Shown here: positions 49,638-59,068 of the stretch, piece after piece
Position numbering within the stretch: position 1 is the stretch's first letter
Layout of the letters: the number at the start of each line of letters is the position of its first letter
Assembly (NCBI GenBank): GCA_017549805.1
Contig: JAFYNJ010000003.1
Coordinates: 62,001 to 126,000, forward strand
DNA: 64,000 nucleotides
Source of the DNA: Bacteroidales bacterium
GTDB taxonomy: Bacteria; Bacteroidota; Bacteroidia; Bacteroidales; F082
Direction: 5' to 3'
Notes under the pieces: generated by a model
What the model was told of the DNA's origin: nothing
The model's database searches: none
The model's input: only the letters and a program-made list of their open reading frames with translations
Translations under genes and position numbers: made by a program

Positions 49638-52600
49638 TTAGAACACGACGATATGGGTGTTATAGGCCTGTTTTTCGCTAATTATCTGAATATCATATAG
49701 TCCGCTTCTGAAATCGGCGACATTGACCTGAGTCTCAAAATGCTTGTCGGAAACATGCTTTTCAGTCGAGAAAACCACCTTGCCTTGGCTGTCGATCATG
49801 CGGATGAGGACTTGGCCGTAGGGCAGGGCATCCGACTTGATGCAGATTTGGTCCTTGGCCGGGTTGGGATAGACCATGATCTTCGCATACGCGTCGTCGT
49901 TGACGGAGGTCGAATTGATGACTTCGATGTCCAAGGTCGTCTCTTCGCTTTCGCCGCAGGCATTGCCCAACTTGACGCCGAGGGTGGCCCAACCTCTGAA
50001 ACTGTCGTCCCAAGTCACAGTGGCATGCGTGCCTTCGGATTCGACAACACCCGCTTCAGTAGGTTCAAGTGTCCAGACAATACCATTCGTTTCTTCCATA
50101 TCGACATGATACTCGTTGGCTGTCAGGAGTCTTAGATCGACATGCGTTTCGCCAATGGGGGCGTTTGGAGTGATTCCCTCGAAGTCGTCCAGCAAGTTGA
50201 CCAAGATCCCTTTGCTCTGTTGTGTCTCGTCAAGGCTTGAAGTGGCAGTCATCGTAAGGGTTACTTGTCCTTGGTCCAAGTCGTTTGTGCCGAAATGGTA
50301 GGTCGGTTGCTCCAAGGTGGGGTCGTCAAAGGTGCCGTCGCCGTTGGTATTCCAAAGGATGCCGTTGTAGTTGGAGGCGTAACTGTTGGGTGTGAACGGC
50401 TCGTTGGGACAACTATCGGCTTCGTCATCGGCAAATAGGATGAGGCTTGCCAAAGGCGGGAAATAGAACTCGTCAACGAAAGCGCAATCTTCACCGGCGC
50501 TTCCATCGGAATCTTTCTTGTAAACAAACTTGAGCAGGTTGAATCCTTCTTTCAAATCGAATTGGGCTTCTTCCCAATCGTTTTCACCGCTCCAAGCCGC
50601 CTGTTCTTTGTTGTTGATGTAGAAAGTGAGCTTGTCGCCCTGTTCCGAGGAGGTTTTGTACTGGAACGAAACGGTTCCGGGCTTGTCGCAAGTGATGGCA
50701 ATGAACAGACTGGCTTTCTTGTTGTTGCCAAGCTCGGGAGAGCGCAAGCAATGGCCTCCTGTTGCGGTTGGATCTTCGGCGACATACCAGAATTTGTTTT
50801 GTGATCCGAGTTCCCATCCCAGCAATGGATTCAGCGTGTCGCCCTCGAAGTCCTCGATGGTGTAACCCAGCTGGATCGATCCTGCCATGGTTGCCGTATG
50901 GTAACCGCTTTGGGCGTCAACGATATAATCAAGGATGTTTCCGCCGGGGGCGTCGTCGTGGACATCGACGCGGAATGTCACTTGCGAAGCGTCACCCGCT
51001 TCGATTTCCGGGATGGTCAGATGGTTCTCGGCGATGCTCAAGAAAGGAGCCTTGATGAATAGGTCGTGATTCAGCTCCAACGACTTGCTGTGTCCGATGT
51101 TTTGGATGTCGAATGTCAACAAGGTGGATGCTCCCCGCAACAACCGATCGGAGGGTTCTCCGTCGAGATGGGAGAAGGAGAGGTTTGTGTATTGAAGCAG
51201 CGGTGCGTTGACAGCAATTTGGATGCTGTCGGTGAAACTTGTGCTATTGTTGCCAAGATGCAAGTACAACCTGACGCTCTCTCCATCCATGAATCCATCG
51301 CCCAGCTGGACGGTAAAGGCGTTGTTGACCGTTTGGATGCCGTTCGGCTCGATGTTGGAATAGGAGGCCTGGTCCTGCAGGATGTGCACTTCCGGATTCG
51401 GGCATGACAGCGATGCCGTGACGTTGTCGATTCCGTCGGAACCCACGTTTTGCAGGCTGACGTGGAGTTGGAAGGTCTCGTTGTAGTCGGCGGTTTGGTT
51501 GTGGTTGCCATTTTCATCGTTGATCTCGGCGGCGTTGAAGATCAGATAGGGACCTTCGGCGGGAATGGTCGCCAGTTCATGTTCATACCGATAGTAGTTC
51601 TGTTTCTTGATGGTCAACCTCACTCTCGTTCCAGTTTCTTGAGGTGTTACGGGTATTTCTTGAAGGGTACCGGTGCCTTGGCCGAAACCGATGATCTTGT
51701 CGCCAACGGTCAGGCAAACAGTGGCGCCTTCGTCCACTTTAATCGTATAGGAGTCTCTCCCGGCAATCAGCACCGGAAGCATCTCAATATCGAGATGCTG
51801 CGGCATTTCGCTGTAAAGGTTCATGTAGGCGTCGCCGTGCTGGTGGAAAAGGTAATAGGTGATTTCCTTGACGCCATCGTCGGTCCAGGAGGATTGTCTT
51901 AGGAAATACTTGCCGGCAGCGTTTCCAAAAGCGGGAAGGATGAAATTGGTCGCATGTTGGGTGCCGTAGGTGGGCAGGAAATCAGGCCACATATTGTCAT
52001 AAACGCCCCATACATACACGTCGTTGACGAAGGAATAGGACACCTGGGTGGCTGCGACGAGTCCCAAGGCTCCATACTGGTGACGGTGGAAAGCCTCGGC
52101 AAAGCAGCCGTTATCCCCGTTGTAGTTGAAACGCCCTGTGAGGCAGTTGTTCGACATGACGTAGGTCAGATCGTTGTTGGTCAGTCTTTTGATGTAGCCG
52201 ATAGTGTAACTGGGTTCGCCCCATAGTTCTTCCGCCCCGTGGTCGCGATGTTGCAAGATAAAGGCACCGTTGTTGATGGCTTCGTTGACTTTGTTGCCGT
52301 TGGCACTCCAGTCGGTAAGATGCGACATGTTGTTGGGAACATAGCCGCATCCGGTTGGACCGAAGTAATTGAGCACGGTGTTGGTGTATTCGTAGGTGGA
52401 CCAAAGGCTTCCTGGGTTGCCTTGGTAAATGGCATTGAGCCTGACGGGATGTTTCTCGAGTCCGTATTCCCAAAAGCCATTGACTACCTCGGAACAGAGT
52501 TGGAACCAGCGTTCCAGCTGGAATCCCATGGCGGTAACGGGCTTGTCGTAAAAGTCGGGATTGGTGGGAGGGTTGCGCTCGTAATCCAGGTCTTTCTTGA

Positions 52601-53717
52601 TCATGCGGTACAACTCGTCGAAGTCGCGTCCCGTAATGCGGCCAATGATGATGTTGGGCATGTGGTTGTTGCCTGTGACAGCGTATGCATGGTCGGAGAT
52701 GTAGGGATTGTATCCGTCTCCACCCGGATGGTTGTTCATGGTGAAGGAAACGACGCCTTTAGTGCCGTCGGCGTGATGGTCTCCCAAGATCAAGACCGCC
52801 GCAGGAGGCATGTCCCAGGTGTTGTAGGCATTACGGATGAAGTTACGAATGGCCGTTCCTTCGTTGCCGCCGCATTGGTCCACGGTAAAGACTTCCGTGG
52901 GAATGCCTTGGTTGATCCTGAATTGCTTGATGCTGTCCGCCAATTGGATAAAGTCTTCGTTGTCGGGGGTGATGATGATGTATTCGCATCCGGTTTCCCT
53001 GTTTTCATAGTGCTTGCGAAGCATTTCGCCGTAATCCACTTCGGGGAGCACTTCGCGGTTGAGTAGCATGTCGGAGAGGATCTGGTCCCATTCCGGGGTG
53101 CGGTAGCGGTTGTCGCCGTAAGTGCCGTCACCTCCTTCGTAAGTCAGTTGCAACTCCATGTCTTCATATACCAAAAGTTCCTTGGTAACGGGATTGTATT
53201 GGAAGGGCATCACACCCACTTGAACCATTTCCACGCCACGGACGGTTATTACCTCCGAAATCTGATAAGGTGTGGCTGGATAGAATGCGTTGCGGTGATA
53301 AATGCTTGGGTCTTTCTCGTAAACGGCCTTGGAATCGTCGTTGTCCAACTGTGGCTGTGGGGCAGGGATCAAGTCAATGTCCTTGATGAGCTTGGTCTTC
53401 GAGTTGACTATGCTCAGCGATGCCTTGGCACCGTTAGGAATGGCGACGAAAGCGCTGCTGCTCGGCAGGTCGGGTGCCCCAGCCTGGTTGGCGATGTGGA
53501 TGCCCGTGAGGGTGATGAACTGGCCTTCCAAGCCGTCGCGGTCGGCTTCTTCGATGGTGACGGCACTGACGTTATAGTCGATGTTGAGGGTCGTGTTGGA
53601 CTTGCTGGCAACGCTGAAGCCGTCGGGCTTGGCGTTGAAGCGGTATTCAGTTTGCGCAGATAAAGAAAGCCCAGTAAGCAGGGCCAAAGCGAGAAAGAGT
53701 TGGTGTAGATGCTTCAT
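49638..53717 (-). CDS. Gingipain-like C25 cysteine protease with T9SS sorting domain
   Basis: 1359 residues. Signal peptide (cleavage near LSA/Q), then an N-terminal propeptide (about 25-230). The C25 domain (about 235-640) has the catalytic His493 in RDHGAEELW and Cys525 in SNNCLTGRF. Several immunoglobulin-like and CARDB-like domains follow (about 740-1180). The end is a type-A T9SS sorting domain: VYPNPAKDQICIK ... VLIRMIDSQGKVVFS ... FRSGLYDIQIISE. Gingipains are secreted to the surface by T9SS and degrade proteins. Specificity (Arg or Lys) cannot be told. It is transcribed alone with its own -7 element. Confidence 0.92.
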   Translation of the reverse strand: MKHLHQLFLALALLTGLSLSAQTEYRFNAKPDGFSVASKSNTTLNIDYNVSAVTIEEADRDGLEGQFITLTGIHIANQAGAPDLPSSSAFVAIPNGAKASLSIVNSKTKLIKDIDLIPAPQPQLDNDDSKAVYEKDPSIYHRNAFYPATPYQISEVITVRGVEMVQVGVMPFQYNPVTKELLVYEDMELQLTYEGGDGTYGDNRYRTPEWDQILSDMLLNREVLPEVDYGEMLRKHYENRETGCEYIIITPDNEDFIQLADSIKQFRINQGIPTEVFTVDQCGGNEGTAIRNFIRNAYNTWDMPPAAVLILGDHHADGTKGVVSFTMNNHPGGDGYNPYISDHAYAVTGNNHMPNIIIGRITGRDFDELYRMIKKDLDYERNPPTNPDFYDKPVTAMGFQLERWFQLCSEVVNGFWEYGLEKHPVRLNAIYQGNPGSLWSTYEYTNTVLNYFGPTGCGYVPNNMSHLTDWSANGNKVNEAINNGAFILQHRDHGAEELWGEPSYTIGYIKRLTNNDLTYVMSNNCLTGRFNYNGDNGCFAEAFHRHQYGALGLVAATQVSYSFVNDVYVWGVYDNMWPDFLPTYGTQHATNFILPAFGNAAGKYFLRQSSWTDDGVKEITYYLFHQHGDAYMNLYSEMPQHLDIEMLPVLIAGRDSYTIKVDEGATVCLTVGDKIIGFGQGTGTLQEIPVTPQETGTRVRLTIKKQNYYRYEHELATIPAEGPYLIFNAAEINDENGNHNQTADYNETFQLHVSLQNVGSDGIDNVTASLSCPNPEVHILQDQASYSNIEPNGIQTVNNAFTVQLGDGFMDGESVRLYLHLGNNSTSFTDSIQIAVNAPLLQYTNLSFSHLDGEPSDRLLRGASTLLTFDIQNIGHSKSLELNHDLFIKAPFLSIAENHLTIPEIEAGDASQVTFRVDVHDDAPGGNILDYIVDAQSGYHTATMAGSIQLGYTIEDFEGDTLNPLLGWELGSQNKFWYVAEDPTATGGHCLRSPELGNNKKASLFIAITCDKPGTVSFQYKTSSEQGDKLTFYINNKEQAAWSGENDWEEAQFDLKEGFNLLKFVYKKDSDGSAGEDCAFVDEFYFPPLASLILFADDEADSCPNEPFTPNSYASNYNGILWNTNGDGTFDDPTLEQPTYHFGTNDLDQGQVTLTMTATSSLDETQQSKGILVNLLDDFEGITPNAPIGETHVDLRLLTANEYHVDMEETNGIVWTLEPTEAGVVESEGTHATVTWDDSFRGWATLGVKLGNACGESEETTLDIEVINSTSVNDDAYAKIMVYPNPAKDQICIKSDALPYGQVLIRMIDSQGKVVFSTEKHVSDKHFETQVNVADFRSGLYDIQIISEKQAYNTHIVVF

Positions 53718-53735
53718 TTTTTGAGAAATAAGACT

Positions 53736-53744
53736 GCAAAAATA
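53736..53744 (-). promoter_or_regulatory. -7 promoter element of the C25 protease gene
   Basis: TATTTTTGC on the minus strand, 19 bp before the ATG at 53717, directly after the terminator of the P5C dehydrogenase gene. Confidence 0.6.
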
Positions 53745-53776
53745 AAAAAATCCGTCAAATTTTGACGGATTTTTTT
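53744..53776. terminator. Terminator after the P5C dehydrogenase gene
   Basis: AAAAAAATCCGTCAAA with its mirror TTTGACGGATTTTTTT; the A-run and T-run make it work in both directions. Confidence 0.9.
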
Positions 53777-53788
53777 GTGACAGGTCAT

Positions 53789-53816
53789 GTAGAGACGTGG
53801 CGCGCCGCGTCTCTAC
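53789..53816. repeat. GTAGAGACG palindrome
   Basis: GTAGAGACG-TGGCGCGCCG-CGTCTCTAC: 9-bp outer arms with a GC-rich core that is itself nearly palindromic. It lies 10 bp after the P5C dehydrogenase stop. Similar GTAGAGACG elements are common dispersed repeats in bacteria; only one copy is in this window. Confidence 0.7.
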
Positions 53817-53825
53817 AAGGGACGA

Positions 53826-55457
53826 TTAATCCTTGGCCAGGAACGGATACCCGTAGGCGGCAGCAGGAACGAAAGTGTTCTTGATGGCGCGTGGGCTGGT
53901 CCAGCGGATGAGGTTCCACAGGCCGCCGGCCTTGTCGTTGGTGCCGCTGGCGCGGGCGCCGCCGAAGGGCTGCATGCCGACCACAGCTCCCGTGGGCTTG
54001 TCGTTCACGTAGTAGTTGCCGGCTGCGTGGCGCAACTTGTCGTTGGCAATCTTCTGGGCCTTCATGCAGTTGCCGAAGAAGGCACCGGTGAGGGCGTAAG
54101 GCGAGCTCTGGTCGCAAACATCCAGCATCTCCTCGAACTTGTTGTCGTCGTAAACGTAAATGGTGATGATGGGTCCGAAGATCTCCTGAACCATGCTTTC
54201 GTAATCCGGCACCTTGGCGAGGATGACGGTAGGTTCCACAAAGTAACCGACGCTCTTGTCGCAGTTGCCGCCGAAGACGATCTCGGCGTCCTTGCTGGCC
54301 TTGGCGCGGTCGATGTAGCCCTTGCAGTTGTCGAATGAGGCCTCGTCGATGACGGCGTTGACGTAGTTGGTGAAGTCTTTCACGTCACCCATCTTGATGG
54401 TGCTCATCATGTCGCCCACGCGGTGCTGAACATCGTTCCACATCGAAGCAGGGATGTAAGCACGCGAAGCGGCGGAGCACTTCTGGCCTTGGTATTCGAA
54501 GGCGCCACGGACGATGGCGACGGCCACCTCTTGCGGGTCGGCGCTGTTGTGGACGAAGATGAAGTCCTTGCCGCCGGTCTCACCGATGAGGCGAGGATAC
54601 GACTTGTAGAGGTCGAGGTTCTGGCCGGTGGTCTTCCACAGGCTCTTGAAGGTGGCGGTGCTGCCGGTGAAGTGGATGGCGTTGAAGTTCTTGTCCTTCA
54701 GGGCCACACTGCTGATCAAGCTGCCCTTGCCAGGCAGGAAGTTGACGACACCGTTCGGAAGGCCGGCTTCCATGAAGATGCGCATGTCGGTGTAGTTCGA
54801 CAGCAGGGCGGTCGTCGAGGGCTTCCAGATGGTGGTGTTACCCATCAGGGCGGGAGTCATGTTCAGGTTGGAGGCGATGGACGAGAAGTTGAAAGGCGTG
54901 ATGGCGAACACGAAGCCTTCCAAGGGACGGTATTCCACGCGGTTCAGCTGGTCGTTGGCCGAAGCGGGCTGCTCGGCGTAGAGCTTGCTGGCGTAGTAGT
55001 TGTTGTAACGGAAGAAGTCGATGGTCTCGCAGGCACTGTCGATCTCGGCTTGGAAGCAGTTCTTCGATTGGCCGAGCATGGTGGCGGCGTTGATGCGGGC
55101 GCGGTATTTGGTGGCCAACATCTCGCCAATGCGTGCCATGATGGCGGCGCGCTCGTCCCAAGGCGTGTTCTCCCAGTCGTGCTTGGCGGCTTGGGCGGCG
55201 TCGATGGCCATGCGGACTTCCTTCTCGCCGACCTTGTGGTAGCGGGCGATGACGTGCTTGTGGTCATGAGGCATCACCACTTCACCCATGTCGCCGGTGC
55301 GGACTTCCTGGCCGTTGATGATGGCGGGGATTTCGACGACTTCGTTCGATTGTCTTTCCAGTTCCTTTTGGAGCTCGATGCGCTCCGGGCTGCCCGGACG
55401 GTAAGCCTTTACCGGCTCGTTGTCAGGCTTCGCAAAAGTAATCAATGCGTTGTTCAT
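53826..55457 (-). CDS. pruA: L-glutamate gamma-semialdehyde (P5C) dehydrogenase
   Basis: 543 residues, the stand-alone form. NAD pocket HFTGSTATFKSLW, catalytic Glu in IGETGGKDF (about 290) and nucleophile Cys327 in GQKCSAASRAYIP; the C-terminal MQPFGGARASGTNDKAGG is diagnostic of the P5CDH class. It oxidises glutamate semialdehyde to glutamate in proline breakdown. No proline dehydrogenase gene is seen. An exact -7 element TAAATTTGC lies at 55507 to 55499. Confidence 0.95.
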   Translation of the reverse strand: MNNALITFAKPDNEPVKAYRPGSPERIELQKELERQSNEVVEIPAIINGQEVRTGDMGEVVMPHDHKHVIARYHKVGEKEVRMAIDAAQAAKHDWENTPWDERAAIMARIGEMLATKYRARINAATMLGQSKNCFQAEIDSACETIDFFRYNNYYASKLYAEQPASANDQLNRVEYRPLEGFVFAITPFNFSSIASNLNMTPALMGNTTIWKPSTTALLSNYTDMRIFMEAGLPNGVVNFLPGKGSLISSVALKDKNFNAIHFTGSTATFKSLWKTTGQNLDLYKSYPRLIGETGGKDFIFVHNSADPQEVAVAIVRGAFEYQGQKCSAASRAYIPASMWNDVQHRVGDMMSTIKMGDVKDFTNYVNAVIDEASFDNCKGYIDRAKASKDAEIVFGGNCDKSVGYFVEPTVILAKVPDYESMVQEIFGPIITIYVYDDNKFEEMLDVCDQSSPYALTGAFFGNCMKAQKIANDKLRHAAGNYYVNDKPTGAVVGMQPFGGARASGTNDKAGGLWNLIRWTSPRAIKNTFVPAAAYGYPFLAKD

Positions 55458-55498
55458 GTTTTGTATTTAAAGATTTGTATTTTTTGAATTAAGCGAGC

Positions 55499-55507
55499 GC
55501 AAATTTA
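55499..55507 (-). promoter_or_regulatory. -7 promoter element of pruA
   Basis: TAAATTTGC on the minus strand, 41 bp before the start at 55457, matching TAnnTTTG. Confidence 0.5.
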
Positions 55508-55537
55508 TAAAAAACTTACGATAACTTGTTGCGAAGA

Positions 55538-56257
55538 TCAAACAATTCTCTTGATGACCTGCAACCGATGCGTATGTTCGTTCCGTTCCTTGTTGAAGAT
55601 GCCCGTCTGGTCGAGGTAATCGATGCGGACCTGGCCTGAGGCGTGAAGGATACGCTCATTGTCGAGCATCATGCCCACATGGACGATGTGGCCGTCTTCG
55701 TTGCCGAAAAAGGCTAAGTCGCCAGGCTGGATCTCGGGCAGGAAATACACCAACTCGCCTTCGAGGACTTGCTGTGAAGCGTCGCGGGGGAGGAGCTTGC
55801 CTGCCGCACGGGCACAGAGTTGGACGAAACCGCTGCAGTCGATGCCTGACACCGTCCTGCCGCCCCAGAGATAGGGCGCTCCCAGCATTTTTTGGGCGAA
55901 TTCCAGCATCAGAGCAGGGGAGAAGTGGTCGGGTATGGTCATGGTGCCGGCCACGGGTTCGTCAAGCAAGGTACCCAAGGAAAGTTGAAGGCCTTGGTAG
56001 TCCAAAATAGGCCGATCCACCACAAAGCGTTCTTTCCCCTTAAGCGTCAAAAAATCTTGCTCGCTGATGGCATGATGCTGGATGCCTTGAATCCACCCCT
56101 CATACTGGTCTTCGTCCGACTTGATCAAGTACCATCCTGGCTTTTCATCCAGCACTTCATAAAGCTCATTGAAAAGCAGTTGGCTTACCATCTCGCTGGT
56201 GTGGCTCGGCTCCTTACGGATAGGGATGACCGATAGCTTGCAAATTCCGCAGTTCAT
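55538..56257 (-). CDS. NlpC/P60 (C40) cell-wall peptidase with SH3 domains
   Basis: 239 residues from the ATG at 56257 (MNCGICKLSVIPIRKEPSHT), the N-terminus of the cytosolic Bacteroidetes form; an upstream ATG at 56302 would place the start before the -7 element. Two SH3-like domains (about 8-110) precede the C40 domain. The catalytic Cys is in GIDCSGFVQ (about 151), the His in HIVHVGMML and the third polar residue near ERILHAS. Relatives cut the gamma-D-Glu-diamino-acid bond of recycled peptidoglycan peptides. No signal peptide is present, so it acts in the cytosol. Confidence 0.9.
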   Translation of the reverse strand: MNCGICKLSVIPIRKEPSHTSEMVSQLLFNELYEVLDEKPGWYLIKSDEDQYEGWIQGIQHHAISEQDFLTLKGKERFVVDRPILDYQGLQLSLGTLLDEPVAGTMTIPDHFSPALMLEFAQKMLGAPYLWGGRTVSGIDCSGFVQLCARAAGKLLPRDASQQVLEGELVYFLPEIQPGDLAFFGNEDGHIVHVGMMLDNERILHASGQVRIDYLDQTGIFNKERNEHTHRLQVIKRIV

Positions 56258-56278
56258 AGTCTTGACAGTTTCGATAGG

Positions 56279-56342
56279 GCAAAAATAAAAAACAACTTTC
56301 AATTTTCAATTTTCAACTTTCAATTTTTTTCACTATCTTTGC
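56279..56342. promoter_or_regulatory. Divergent -7 pair with a heptad array in between
   Basis: Minus strand TATTTTTGC (56287 to 56279) faces the C40 gene; plus strand TATCTTTGC (56334-56342) faces pgpH. Between them CTTTCAA TTTTCAA TTTTCAA CTTTCAA TTTTTTT (about 56296-56330) is a 7-bp array, so here the repeat lies inside a divergent promoter region. Confidence 0.65.
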
Positions 56343-56360
56343 GCTTTAACAAGTTCTCAC

Positions 56361-58424
56361 ATGGGTAAACTCAAAGACTTTGTCAATAGCATTCGTCATC
56401 GTTATTATGAGCTTGCGAAGGTTCTCATGTTCCTGTTGGCCATTGTCGTGGTGTATTGGCAGATGCCTCGAGTAGGCAAGTTCCGTTACGAGTACCAGCT
56501 GTACAAGCCCTGGCAGCATGAAACCTTGTATGCACCCATCGACTTCCCGATCTATAAGGATGCCGACATGCTGAAGCAAGAGAGCGACGAGATTGTGAAG
56601 TCGATCAAACCGATCTTTAAGTTGGACAGCGAAGCCACACGTCAAGCCAAATCGAGGCTCGACGAGTCGTTTGAGCAGCAATGGCGCGCCCACGACGGCA
56701 TGGATGCGGAAACCAACAAACGGACGCTGATGGAACTGTTCGACCAGGTGCAAAACCGGGGCGTGGTGGCTTACGACAAGGCATTGTCGGACTTCTCGGC
56801 CGAGACGCCAATCAGCTTGGTGAGGGACCAGACGGCCTCCACGGTGGCTTTCGGCAACCTTTACACCATGAATTCGGCTCGTGAAGCCGTGGAGCAATGG
56901 ATGGAACATGGACATCCCGGCATCGACGTGCAGCTGCTCTCGACCCTCTTGCTGAATGTGTTGCAGCCCAATGTGGTGTATGACATATCCATGACGCAGC
57001 AGGAACAGGACAAGGCCCTTTCGAAGATGTCGCTGACCTACGGCATGGTCCAAAAGGATGAACTGATTATCACCGAAGGGGAAATTGTGGACGATAATGC
57101 CTTTGCCATCCTGAATTCACTTCAAAAGGAATACGCTACAGGCTCTTTTGCCAAAAACGATTCGACCCAGGTGCAGCTCAGTCAGCTCTTCCTGGTGGCC
57201 TTGCTTTTTGTCATGTTGGCGCTGTATCTGAAGGCGCTGCATAACAAAGATGTGTTCGCCGAGCTGAGCAAGATCAACCTGATTTTGCTGTTGATGGTTG
57301 TCATGATCATCCCATCCTATTGGATCATGAAGTTGCATCCTTCCTTTATCCTAATGATGCCAGTAGTGATGCTGACCATGGTAATGGTGACGTTTTTCAC
57401 CTCGGCGTTGGCGTTTACCGTGCAGGTGTTCACGGTGTTGCTAATCTCCATGGCGGTGCCTAATCCTTTCCAATACATCTTCATGCAGTTGGTGGCCAGC
57501 ATGATCGTGATCTTCATCCTGTCGCACCATCGGTCGCGCAGGCATTATTTCATCAGCTCCCTGTTGCTGTTTGTGGTGTATTTCGTGGTTTATCTTGCCT
57601 TTGCGTTCCTCTCTTCGGCAGCCATCGACTGGTCGGTGGTGGGCTTGTTGGCCTTGAATGCGTTGTTCACGATGCTGGCGCTGCCGGTGATCTTCCTTTT
57701 CGAGAAGATGTTCCGCATGACGACTTCCCTGACGTTGATGGAGCTGAACAACACCAACACGCCATTGCTTCGCAAGCTTGCCCAGACGGCTCCGGGAACC
57801 TTCCAACATTCCATCCAGGTGGCGAACTTATGCGATGAGGTACTGTATGCCATCGGAGGAGACTCGTTGTTGGCACGTACGGGTGCTTTGTACCATGACA
57901 TCGGCAAGATGAAGAATCCGATGTATTTCACCGAAAACCAGCATGGGGGCTATAACTCCCACAACGATATCTCCAATGTAGAGAGCGCCCAGATCATCAT
58001 CTCCCATGTTTTGGATGGCATCGAGATGGCCAAGAAAGCTCGGCTTCCTGAGCAAGTGGTCGAGTTTATCCGCACCCATCATGGCACGCGCCGCACCGAG
58101 TATTTCTACATCATGGAGAAACGGGAGCATCCCGACGAAGAGGTGGATCCTGCCGATTTCACCTACCACGGCCCGATTCCGTTCTCGCGCGAGACCGCCG
58201 TGCTGATGATCTGCGACTCGGTGGAAGCGGCCTCAAGAAGTCTGAAGGAACCTGATGAGAACAACATCAGCAACTTGGTTGACAACATCATCCAAAAGCA
58301 GACGGACGATGGGCAATTCCAGAATGTGGACCTCACCTTGCGTGACTTCACGACCATCAAGAAGGTGCTCAAGAAGAAGCTGATGAGCATTTATCACATT
58401 AGGATTGCTTATCCTGAAAAATAA
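56361..58424 (+). CDS. pgpH: 7TM-HD cyclic di-AMP phosphodiesterase, PgpH type
   Basis: 687 residues. An N-terminal anchor (about 20-35), an extracytoplasmic 7TMR-HDED sensor domain (about 50-260), seven membrane helices (about 270-470) and a C-terminal HD domain with H512-D513 in YHDIGKMKNP, then NSHNDISNVESAQIIISHV (split by me) and IRTHHGT. PgpH enzymes hydrolyse c-di-AMP to pApA and so affect osmolyte and cell-wall control. The last codons overlap a dispersed repeat remnant and the end of the opposite wbqC gene. Confidence 0.93.
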   Translation: MGKLKDFVNSIRHRYYELAKVLMFLLAIVVVYWQMPRVGKFRYEYQLYKPWQHETLYAPIDFPIYKDADMLKQESDEIVKSIKPIFKLDSEATRQAKSRLDESFEQQWRAHDGMDAETNKRTLMELFDQVQNRGVVAYDKALSDFSAETPISLVRDQTASTVAFGNLYTMNSAREAVEQWMEHGHPGIDVQLLSTLLLNVLQPNVVYDISMTQQEQDKALSKMSLTYGMVQKDELIITEGEIVDDNAFAILNSLQKEYATGSFAKNDSTQVQLSQLFLVALLFVMLALYLKALHNKDVFAELSKINLILLLMVVMIIPSYWIMKLHPSFILMMPVVMLTMVMVTFFTSALAFTVQVFTVLLISMAVPNPFQYIFMQLVASMIVIFILSHHRSRRHYFISSLLLFVVYFVVYLAFAFLSSAAIDWSVVGLLALNALFTMLALPVIFLFEKMFRMTTSLTLMELNNTNTPLLRKLAQTAPGTFQHSIQVANLCDEVLYAIGGDSLLARTGALYHDIGKMKNPMYFTENQHGGYNSHNDISNVESAQIIISHVLDGIEMAKKARLPEQVVEFIRTHHGTRRTEYFYIMEKREHPDEEVDPADFTYHGPIPFSRETAVLMICDSVEAASRSLKEPDENNISNLVDNIIQKQTDDGQFQNVDLTLRDFTTIKKVLKKKLMSIYHIRIAYPEK

Positions 58425-58445
58425 TACGTCATGCTCGCAATGACG
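58402..58445. repeat. GCAATGACG-type repeat remnant at convergent gene ends
   Basis: GGATTGCTT at 58402 and CGTCATGCTCGCAATGACG (58427-58445) match the ends of the dispersed repeat seen before hsp20. It encodes the last residues of PgpH on one strand and of WbqC on the other. Confidence 0.55.
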
Positions 58446-59068
58446 GCTGCCGCCTCGGGACCTTCGTTGAAGATCAAATCCAAAACACTCAGATCTGGCG
58501 CAAAGGGGAACTTGGCGCTGAAAACCTGATAGTATTCCGGAAACAAGCTGGGATCGACTTTGGCTTTCGGGCTGAAAACCTCACGCAAGTCGTTGTCAAC
58601 CGTCTTGAGGTAATCTGTCGTGTGTACGATTTCCTTCTTGGTTTTCAACATCTTCAAAACAGCCTGTAAGGCAGCGTCGTTCAGGTCGATGAGCCGTTCG
58701 AAACGCTCTTCAAAGATGGGTTCCAGATAAGGGAAGTAATGATCGAAATAAGGGGCTGCTTTGTAGGCCGATTCCAGGCAGCGGCGGTGGATCTGCTGCC
58801 AAGGTTCCACGTAACTCACGGCCATGTCCTTGGTCATGGTGTGGTTGCCGTTGACTTTTACCACGGGAACACTTAGCGACTGAACGCCATTGGCGGTCAT
58901 CACGCGGCAACGGTTTCGGTAAGTCTGCTTATGGTAGGTCTCGAAAATTTCAATGCGAGGCTCGTCGTCCTGAAGGAAACGGGCCATGTAACTGATGCAA
59001 GGAAAGTATGCAGTACTGAAAATAGCCAAGTCGTGAAGCTTTGTTTTATTTGACGAGGTATTTGTCAA
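58409..59068 (-). CDS. WbqC-family protein
   Basis: 219 residues. The family start is IFSTAYFPCISYMARFL, with FETYHKQTYRNRC, SLSVPV and the later QQIHRRCLESAYKAAPYFDHY. WbqC proteins resemble a nucleotide-binding fold and are found near O-antigen or amino-sugar genes, with unknown reaction. The final residues (VIASMTYYFSG) are encoded by a dispersed repeat remnant. Its start overlaps the thioredoxin gene by 23 bp; the first 13 residues are not typical of the family, so the true start may be downstream. Confidence 0.8.
   Translation of the reverse strand: MTNTSSNKTKLHDLAIFSTAYFPCISYMARFLQDDEPRIEIFETYHKQTYRNRCRVMTANGVQSLSVPVVKVNGNHTMTKDMAVSYVEPWQQIHRRCLESAYKAAPYFDHYFPYLEPIFEERFERLIDLNDAALQAVLKMLKTKKEIVHTTDYLKTVDNDLREVFSPKAKVDPSLFPEYYQVFSAKFPFAPDLSVLDLIFNEGPEAAAVIASMTYYFSG

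Noticed and set aside
59046-59068. Overlap of wbqC start with the thioredoxin end taken as sign of a fusion or frameshift
   Set aside because: Both frames are complete with family motifs; a short same-strand overlap or a later wbqC start explains it.
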